Origin: CAZITB01 sp964542055
GTDB lineage: Bacteria; Planctomycetota; Phycisphaerae; Sedimentisphaerales; CAMDDF01
Assembly: GCA_964542055.1 (NCBI GenBank)
Contig: CAZITB010000161.1
Coordinates: 1 to 5,054 of the forward strand
DNA length: 5,054 bases
Direction of reading: 5' to 3'
The notes beneath the pieces are model-generated. The model saw only the letters and a list, made by a program, of their open reading frames with translations, was not told the origin of the DNA and searched no databases. Of the stretch, positions 1 to 5,054 are shown one piece after another. Made by a program: the position numbers and the translations under genes. Position 1 is the stretch's first letter, and every line of letters starts with the position of its first letter.

Positions 1-1359
1 GGAAGCGTAATAGTTGGTGGTGGCTATGCTTTTGCAATGAACACATATGATACCGTTGCGGCATTGGTTCCAGTTGTAAGATACGACCAGCGGTATGCCA
101 GAGCCATAGGAAAATGGGTCTTAAATGCTGCTAATGCCAGTAGATTATTTTATGCTAACTCGCTGGATGCTTCTCTGCAATCTGGTAAAACATGGGCTGA
201 TACATATGACCCGAATTATTGTGTATCTTACGAGGGGCTTAGAAAAGTCGGCAGAAAACAATATACTGCAACATCTGATTATAGTACTACTTATGGTGAG
301 ATATTAAGTGGTGATTATACAAAAACTGTTTACCGTTCAGATAACCGGATTCAGACTCTTAGAGAAAGTGTACTTGCTGGCGGAAAGGATGCATTGGAAC
401 ATGTATGGACATTGAACCTGGAATCCAATTCATCCCATAGAATGTTTGTTAATGCGAGATATGCCGATTCTGGTGATTTAGATGATGGTTTTGATTTTCA
501 ATATGCCACCAGTCCCGCAGGGCCTTTTACAACTATGTTTACTGTAAACAATGCCAGTTCACAGTTGCAGCAATATACCTACAACCTTCCTTCTTCGCTG
601 ACAGGTACAATTTATATAAAGGCAAAAGATAGAAATAGAATTGGTGGCAACTATCTGGTTGATACGCTTTATGTCGATAATATATGTGTAGTAAGTGAGG
701 CATACGAGACTCCTTATGCGATGGGTGATGGTGTCTCAGGAGGCTGGCCAAGCACAGGAGTTATGACGGATTTTGCAACCTATGGAGCATCGCATGTTGG
801 AATGCTCGGTGCAGTTGTTGAAACGACCGATGTTGAAGGAATAATAAAAATTAATTGCCTTGCGACAGATTATTATCATGATGCTGCTTATCCAACTTAT
901 TTATTGTATAATCCGTATAATGTTTCAAAAACAGTCAGTATAGATGCTGGAAATAGCTGTGTAGATGTTTATGAGACAATTACACAGAAGATTTTATCTC
1001 ATAATGTAAACGGCTTGACTTCGTTAAGTATTCCTGCAGAATCTGCAATAGTTGTGGTTTTTGTTCCTGTAAAGTCAGATATTACAATTTCTGGCAATAA
1101 GAAATTGTTTAATGGTGTAATTGTAGATTACCGAACTAACACTTCGTTTTCAGATTGTCAGGAAATATTGGCTTCTCCGGATCGAATTAAAGCTGATTTA
1201 AATTACGATTGTGTTGTTAATCTAACTGATTTAGAGATATTATCAAGTCAGTGGTTACAAGCCAATACAGATTGTTTTGAAGCTGATCTTGACGGCGATT
1301 TGTCGGTAAATATTAAAGATTTTTCACAATTTGCTTCAGATTGGGATAATGTCCAGTAA
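1..1359 (+). CDS. Secreted multidomain protein with C-terminal dockerin-like domain (5'-partial)
   Basis: The frame is open from base 1, so the true start lies upstream; the ATG at 37 is internal (codons before it read on as GSVIVGGGYAFA). 452 residues are visible. Residues 1-90 look helical and rich in conserved-looking motifs (MNTYDTVAALVPVVRYDQ, IGKWVLNAANASRLFY, CVSYEGLRK), in the style of an (alpha/alpha)-toroid enzyme. Residues about 133-232 are beta-rich and end in VDTLYVDNICV, like a jelly-roll binding module. Helical-type sequence resumes at about 236-295 (ETPYAMGDG, YGASHVGMLGAVVE). Residues 297-377 (YPTYLLYNPYN to VIVDY) look like a beta-sandwich. Residues 398-452 are two dockerin/EF-hand repeats. 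Such a tail is common in secreted planctomycete glycan-degrading proteins. I do not recognise the enzyme family and assign no reaction. It lies 21 bases before the sulfatase, probably in the same operon. Confidence 0.9.
   Translation, partial: GSVIVGGGYAFAMNTYDTVAALVPVVRYDQRYARAIGKWVLNAANASRLFYANSLDASLQSGKTWADTYDPNYCVSYEGLRKVGRKQYTATSDYSTTYGEILSGDYTKTVYRSDNRIQTLRESVLAGGKDALEHVWTLNLESNSSHRMFVNARYADSGDLDDGFDFQYATSPAGPFTTMFTVNNASSQLQQYTYNLPSSLTGTIYIKAKDRNRIGGNYLVDTLYVDNICVVSEAYETPYAMGDGVSGGWPSTGVMTDFATYGASHVGMLGAVVETTDVEGIIKINCLATDYYHDAAYPTYLLYNPYNVSKTVSIDAGNSCVDVYETITQKILSHNVNGLTSLSIPAESAIVVVFVPVKSDITISGNKKLFNGVIVDYRTNTSFSDCQEILASPDRIKADLNYDCVVNLTDLEILSSQWLQANTDCFEADLDGDLSVNIKDFSQFASDWDNVQ
1192..1350 (+). 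repeat. Dockerin-like EF-hand repeat pair (protein level)
   Basis: Two related segments, bases 1192-1260 and 1282-1350, encode ADLNYDCVVNLTDLEIL and ADLDGDLSVNIKDFSQF. Each carries the calcium-loop spacing of dockerin type I repeats. The likely ligands are D399, N401, D403, N407 and D410 in the first, and D429, D431, D433, N437 and D440 in the second (numbered from base 1). The pair ends at the protein C-terminus. In cellulosomes dockerins bind cohesins. In planctomycete-type genomes such tails occur on many secreted proteins without known cellulosomes, so the partner here is unknown. Confidence 0.85.
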
Positions 1360-1370
1360 TTCATACTTTA

Positions 1371-1374
1371 GAGG
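1371..1374 (+). promoter_or_regulatory. Shine-Dalgarno site for the sulfatase (TTG start)
   Basis: GAGG lies 6 bases before TTG at 1381. An in-frame TAG at 1369-1371 rules out any earlier start. The next in-frame ATG (1480) would remove the whole Tat signal, so the TTG start is well supported. Confidence 0.8.
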
Positions 1375-1380
1375 TTTATA

Positions 1381-2866
1381 TTGAATTTTAACAATATAAC
1401 AAGGCGAAATATTTTAAAATATGTTGGTGCGGTAGGTTTGGCTGGTTCGTTTTCTGGACTTGGAAATCTTGCAGAAGCAATGTCATCTAGGTCACAGCTA
1501 AACGGTTTGGCAAGCAGACCTAATTTTATTTTAATTGTAACTGACGATCAGGGATATGGCGATTTAAGTTGTCAGCCACACACACTTGATATTTCAACGC
1601 CTAATATTGACCGATTGGCTCAAATGGGCGTTCGTATGACCGACGGTTATTCATGTGCTCCTATATGTAGTCCATCAAGACTTGGCATGTTAACTGGCAG
1701 GTATCCGCAAAGACTCGGTTATTACGATAACTGGGAGGCTCAGGTTGGCTTGGAAGCAAGTGAAAAAATCGCACCAAGTTACTTCAAGAAGCTTGGATAT
1801 AAAACAGCAGCGATAGGCAAGTGGCATCTGGGCTGGCAAAAATATAATCATCCATTAAAAAAGGACTTTGATTATCACTTTGGTTTTAATGGTGGCATGC
1901 ATGATTATTTTGAGGCTGGTAATGGTGAAACCTGGGAGGGGGGGGCCATTTGACACTAATTGGGTTACGGAAAATGGTAAGCGGGTTGATTCAATCAAAT
2001 ATATGACAGATGATATTACTGATCATGCAATTAGATTTATAGATAACAGCAAATGCAATCCTTTTTTTATGTATTTAGCTTATACTACTCCTCATGGTCC
2101 ACATCAGGCAAAAACAGAAGACTATAAAAAATACACAGATAAAGATATGCCAAAAGCCAGGAAGACGGTTCGGGCAATGTATGATTCTCTTGATGAGAAC
2201 ATAGGGCGATTGCTGGATCATCTAAATGAAAATAATATGTTAGAAAATACTTTTATTGTCTATTGTGCTGACAATGGAGGTTTGCATAAAAAAGCAGGTT
2301 GTGATAACTGGAAACTTCGAGGCAGTAAGGGCTATCTGACAGAGGGGGGTATTCGAGTTCCTTTTATTATGTCATGGCCGAAGCAATTACCAGCCGGTAA
2401 AACTTATACCGAACCGGTAATAAATATAGATATTATACCAACTATGTTGGCTGCTGCTGGGGGAGAATTTTCTGGCAACTATAATATGGATGGTGTGAAT
2501 TTGATTCCATATTTAACACAAAAAACTACAAAAAGGCCTCACAAAACTCTTCACTGGCAGATGCATTATACAGCCATGAATCGTTGGGCAATAAGAAAGG
2601 GCGATTGGAAGTTAGTTTATTCTTTAGAAGGGGAAGGATTATTCAATTTGCGAGAAGATGTTTCTGAAGCCAATGATTTGAGAGATAAGTATCCCCAGTT
2701 GGTCGAAGAACTTACACAGGAACATCATAGATGGCATAGTCAAAATAAGCCATCACGCGTTACAGGTGAAAAAAGAAGGGCTCATATCTGGGAGTTAAGA
2801 TTTAGAAATGATATGGGAACTGGGAGTCAAGAATGGCTGACACAGATAAAGGAGTTAAAAAAATGA
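1381..2866 (+). CDS. Tat-exported S1-family (formylglycine) sulfatase, interrupted by a +1 frameshift in a G8 run
   Basis: Predicted hydrolase of sulfate esters, probably on a sulfated glycan. The first part reads 1381-1953 and stops at TGA 1951-1953. The second continues in the next frame to TGA 2864-2866. Removing one G from the run at 1938-1945 gives one 494-residue protein, a normal length for the family. The N-terminus has a twin-arginine signal (TRRNILK, R8-R9) with a possible AEA cleavage site at 31-33. Motifs in order: metal-binding D55-D56 in TDDQGYGD; signature CSPSR at 96-100 with C96 as the residue converted to formylglycine; GKWHLG 146-151; H238 in TTPHGPH; D297-N298 in ADNGG; K316 in RGSKGYLTEGG. 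The C-terminal region (DWKLVYSLEGEGLFNL) is typical. All main active-site residues survive, which suggests a functional gene with a sequencing error or a very recent or reversible slip. Subfamily and substrate cannot be fixed. Its end overlaps the next start by four bases. Confidence 0.93.
1938..1945 (+). repeat. G8 homopolymer at the sulfatase frame break
   Basis: Eight consecutive G occur in an otherwise AT-rich gene. Seven G would read TWEGGPFDTNW and join both halves of the sulfatase; eight G lead to a stop after EGGAI. It may be a sequencing or assembly error, a slipped-strand (phase-variable) tract, or a true mutation. Confidence 0.9.
2848..2854 (+). promoter_or_regulatory. Shine-Dalgarno site deciding the start at 2863
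   Basis: AAAGGAG lies 8 bases before ATG 2863, inside the end of the sulfatase gene. It favours 2863 over the in-frame ATG at 2833, which would add ten charged residues (ADTDKGVKK) ahead of the signal peptide. Confidence 0.85.
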
Positions 2867-4029
2867 GAACTTTACTTTTTATATTTTTACTTGGTCTTGT
2901 TGGAAGTTGCTCTGGACAGGGTATGTTCTTCTATGACTTTGAGGGAGAATATAAGGGCTTGCCATATTTTTGGGAAGTCGATGGAGATAAAGAAATAACG
3001 CGGTGGAGCACGGACCACAGTTTTTCCGGCAAGTATTCTGTTGCGTTGGTAGATCAGAATGAACTTTCATATGGCATGTGGCAAAGTGGAAATCTGTATC
3101 TGGATGAAACTGAGCGGGAGGCTGGTAAATTAACATTGTCTTGGTACGAACTTTTTAATATTAAAACGGGCTCCATGAGAGTGTCAGTAATTTTTCTTGA
3201 TGATAAACATAGTATTATCGATAAAAAACATTTTATTGTTGAAGGGCAAAGTGCTAACTGGGATTCTAAAGTTTTTAGTAATAGGAAAGAGTTAGTGTTG
3301 ATTCCTGAAGAAGCAGTGGAGTTTAATGTTTCTATTGTTTCTGGTGGTGATAAAGCAACAACTGGAGAGTATTATCTTGATGATTTATTGATAGATTTTG
3401 ATTGTCATACAGAAATAGATGTAAATAATGTTAAAGATGTTTCAAGAGTTATCGCTTCCTGGGATATGGAAGAGAAACATTTAGTTTATAATGACAGGCC
3501 TGTCGGCTGGGAGTATTCAGGAGATTTTCCATACCTTGCAACCTGGTCAAATGATTGTGCGGCATCTGGCAAAATGAGTCTGAAAATAAGCGATAATGAC
3601 CAAGGATCTCATGGTATGTGGGTTTCAGAAAGAACACAATTGCCGGATGATTGCAATGAGATTTCACTGAGTTTTAATTTTAAATCTAAAGATTTAAAAG
3701 GCAAATGGGCCTTTTCAATTTGCTGCTACGATATTCCTTCTATACATAATTATTCTCAGGTTAAAAATCGTATCGATGGTCAATTCTATGAACATGAAGG
3801 TAAATTTATAATCAATTGGTCATATTTTAACACCGATGGTAGAAAAATGATTGGAAGTCAGGAATATAATTTGTCGGAGAATAGCGATGATATTTTTATC
3901 TCTGTCGCAAAAAACTTAAAATTGCCCCCTAAAACAGTATGTTTGCGGGTCGCATCTATGAGCGGTTGGGAACCTGAAAATACAGGTATTATTTGGATTG
4001 ATGATGTCAAAATGGAATCTATAAATTAA
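2863..4029 (+). CDS. Putative lipoprotein with two tandem beta-sandwich-like (carbohydrate-binding-type) domains
   Basis: 388 residues from ATG 2863, whose ATGA overlaps the sulfatase stop, indicating translational coupling. The N-terminus MRTLLFIFLLGLVGSC is a short hydrophobic signal ending in a plausible lipobox (VGSC, C16), so membrane anchoring outside the cytoplasm is likely; cleavage as an ordinary secreted protein is the alternative. The rest is two diverged copies of one domain, about residues 24-179 and 197-383. Shared landmarks are P34/P213, WE 37-38/216-217, WS 48-49/228-229, SGKxS 55-59/235-239, GMW 71-73/251-253 and a final DD (173-174/380-381). Each copy is beta-rich with aromatic residues and ends in a YLDDLLID or IWIDDVKM strand typical of jelly-roll binding modules. 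No catalytic motif is visible and I do not recognise the family. A glycan-binding or presenting role is inferred from structure type and context. Confidence 0.88.
   Translation: MRTLLFIFLLGLVGSCSGQGMFFYDFEGEYKGLPYFWEVDGDKEITRWSTDHSFSGKYSVALVDQNELSYGMWQSGNLYLDETEREAGKLTLSWYELFNIKTGSMRVSVIFLDDKHSIIDKKHFIVEGQSANWDSKVFSNRKELVLIPEEAVEFNVSIVSGGDKATTGEYYLDDLLIDFDCHTEIDVNNVKDVSRVIASWDMEEKHLVYNDRPVGWEYSGDFPYLATWSNDCAASGKMSLKISDNDQGSHGMWVSERTQLPDDCNEISLSFNFKSKDLKGKWAFSICCYDIPSIHNYSQVKNRIDGQFYEHEGKFIINWSYFNTDGRKMIGSQEYNLSENSDDIFISVAKNLKLPPKTVCLRVASMSGWEPENTGIIWIDDVKMESIN
2932..3399 (+). repeat. Internal domain copy 1 of the putative lipoprotein
   Basis: Residues 24-179. It carries the series YDFEG, P..FWE, WSTD, SGKYS, YGMW and YLDDLLID, which is matched in order by copy 2. 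The similarity is at protein level only; the DNA has diverged. Confidence 0.75.
3451..4011 (+). repeat. Internal domain copy 2 of the putative lipoprotein
   Basis: Residues 197-383. It carries WDMEE, P.GWE, WSND, SGKMS, HGMW and IWIDDVKM in the same order as copy 1. It is longer by about 30 residues, with extra sequence around 285-345. Confidence 0.75.
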
Positions 4030-4034
4030 CATCT

Positions 4035-4040
4035 AAGGAG
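4035..4040 (+). promoter_or_regulatory. Shine-Dalgarno site for the GH130-like gene (TTG start)
   Basis: AAGGAG ends 6 bases before TTG 4047 and 15 bases before the in-frame ATG 4056. The spacing favours TTG. Confidence 0.82.
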
Positions 4041-4046
4041 TTTTTC

Positions 4047-5054
4047 TTGAAGTCAATGAGTAAAAAGTTAAGAGCACAAAAGGTTGAAGGATATTTACTT
4101 GAGCCTTTACGAGAAGGGTATAGTGCAAAGTGGGAAAGCCATCATGCTACCAACCCTTGCGTGGTAAGATTTTCTAAAGACCCTCGAGTTTTCCTGGGTT
4201 ATCGTGCCGGTGGCGATGATGATCTTTATTCACTCGATGGAATCAATATCTGGGGATCTCATCTTGGCTTGGCAATTCTTGATGAATCGGGCCAAAAAGT
4301 AGAAAATCGGTTGCCTTTGCCGATAATGAAGAAATTAACTGATATTCAACTACCTACCACAAAGGAAGAGTATCAGGCATATATGAAAGTACATGCCGAT
4401 GATATTGTGGTTCTTCACGATTTCCGTTTCTTTGAATATAAAGACTTTTTACATGTAATTTTCCATGAAGCAACACTAAATGAATGTTATGATTGTATAG
4501 TTCGTATGCCGGTTGATGATTTTCTATATAAGATAGAAAAATCCATAGAACTTTCAAATAAACCTGTTGAAGAAATTCTTGATCAGTGGAGTAAACTCTG
4601 GTGGGAAGAAACTGTTTGGCAACCTTGTGGTTACAATGGAACCAATCGCATTTTCTCTTCATTTGTTGTAAAGGGAGATATTATCTTTTTTGAACTGCAA
4701 GATGGAACACTGCAGATGTGTCACAGACCTTTAGCAGAAGGTATGGCAGTCCTTAATACAGGGACTGACACTTTTGCAAAGCCAACTTCTGATGGCATTA
4801 CTACTTATGGGTGTTTTGAAACCTGCGTTCGCCCAGGCTATTTGGATAATTCTCATGTTGGCAATAATGGATTGCCTACAAGAGCTAAAATAGGTGAAAC
4901 AGAAGTTTATATTGATGTTACACACGGTTGCCATAACCGTATGATATCTCAGGATGACTTTGATAAGCATCAGATTCATTATTACCCTTATTTCCGCGTA
5001 AAAGATTATAATACTGGCGAACTGTTATACTATTCAGAGGAACCAATTCTTGAG
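4047..5054 (+). CDS. GH130-like five-bladed beta-propeller protein (3'-partial)
   Basis: The frame is open from TTG 4047 to the window end (336 residues, no stop), so the gene continues to the right. There is no signal peptide (MKSMSKKLRAQK), suggesting a cytoplasmic protein, unlike its three neighbours. Features recalling GH130 mannosyl-phosphorylases and mannosidases, in order: N36-P37 then GYRAGG 51-56; LGLAILDE 73-80 after a glycine/aspartate-rich stretch; LHDFRFFEY 123-131, which may match the family's EDPR segment with D125 as candidate catalytic acid; GLPT 275-278 with VTHG 291-294, in the place of the GxPP and YHG motifs; and EEPILE 331-336, like the final blade ('..PIL.PE'). Some motifs are altered and residues about 148-200 contain an unusual helical segment, so the family match is distant. 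Other beta-propeller glycosidases (GH43/GH32-like) are possible. It follows the lipoprotein gene by 17 bases, so probably the same operon. Confidence 0.75.
   Translation, partial: MKSMSKKLRAQKVEGYLLEPLREGYSAKWESHHATNPCVVRFSKDPRVFLGYRAGGDDDLYSLDGINIWGSHLGLAILDESGQKVENRLPLPIMKKLTDIQLPTTKEEYQAYMKVHADDIVVLHDFRFFEYKDFLHVIFHEATLNECYDCIVRMPVDDFLYKIEKSIELSNKPVEEILDQWSKLWWEETVWQPCGYNGTNRIFSSFVVKGDIIFFELQDGTLQMCHRPLAEGMAVLNTGTDTFAKPTSDGITTYGCFETCVRPGYLDNSHVGNNGLPTRAKIGETEVYIDVTHGCHNRMISQDDFDKHQIHYYPYFRVKDYNTGELLYYSEEPILE

Noticed and set aside
37..39. ATG at 37 as the true start of gene 1
   Set aside because: The frame is open to base 1, upstream codons read as protein continuous with the domain, and a secreted protein would need a signal peptide, which is absent after this ATG.
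125..307. 60-codon + strand reading frame inside gene 1
   Set aside because: It lies wholly within a better-supported frame, with no ribosome site and no recognisable protein features.
1360..1380. Possible promoter or terminator between gene 1 and the sulfatase
   Set aside because: The gap is 21 bases and holds only a ribosome site; there is no hairpin and no room for a promoter. The 17-base gap at 4030-4046 is the same.
1868..1937. ATG at 1868 as the start of a separate gene covering the second sulfatase half
   Set aside because: Bases 1868-1937 already encode good sulfatase sequence in the other frame, no ribosome site precedes 1868, and the encoded N-terminus is unrelated to sulfatases. 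The second half is a frameshift continuation.
2833..2862. ATG at 2833 as the start of the lipoprotein gene
   Set aside because: It would place charged residues before the signal peptide, while AAAGGAG at 2848-2854 fits ATG 2863 at the classic ATGA overlap.
4354..4979. Minus-strand reading frames of 102 and 82 codons opposite the GH130-like gene
   Set aside because: They are antisense to a long open frame with family-like motifs, and their products show no domain features. The same applies to minus-strand frames at 539-751, 2879-3136 and 3449-3667.

Overview
The window is an AT-rich, densely packed stretch with every gene on the + strand. It holds four consecutive genes and almost no intergenic DNA: gaps of 21 and 17 bases, and one 4-base start/stop overlap. 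The first gene is cut by the left edge and the last by the right edge. The combination of a C-terminal dockerin-like pair of EF-hand repeats, a Tat-exported S1 sulfatase and low GC points to a polysaccharide-degrading bacterium. The best guess is a Phycisphaerae-type planctomycete (Sedimentisphaerales-like) or a relative in the PVC group. This taxonomic call is inference; no rRNA or marker gene is present.

Layout: (1) 1-1359, the 3' part of a large secreted multidomain protein. It has a probable helical catalytic-type region interrupted by a beta-rich module, then a beta-sandwich-like region and a terminal dockerin-like domain. (2) 1381-2866, an S1 (formylglycine) sulfatase with a Tat signal and all main active-site motifs, split by one extra G in a run of eight G. 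(3) 2863-4029, a putative lipoprotein made of two tandem copies of an unrecognised, probably carbohydrate-binding, beta-sandwich-like domain. (4) 4047-5054 and beyond, a protein without a signal peptide that distantly resembles GH130 five-bladed beta-propeller phosphorylases/mannosidases.

The tight spacing implies one transcript. A reasonable model is a sulfated-glycan utilisation operon. The dockerin-bearing protein and the lipoprotein would bind or process the glycan outside the cytoplasm, the sulfatase would remove sulfate esters after export, and the GH130-like enzyme would act on imported oligosaccharides in the cytoplasm. The substrate cannot be read from the sequence. No promoter, terminator, RNA gene, CRISPR array or mobile element is visible. 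The most notable points are the homopolymer frameshift in the sulfatase, the internal domain duplication in gene 3, the apparent domain insertion in gene 1, and the divergent GH130-like protein.
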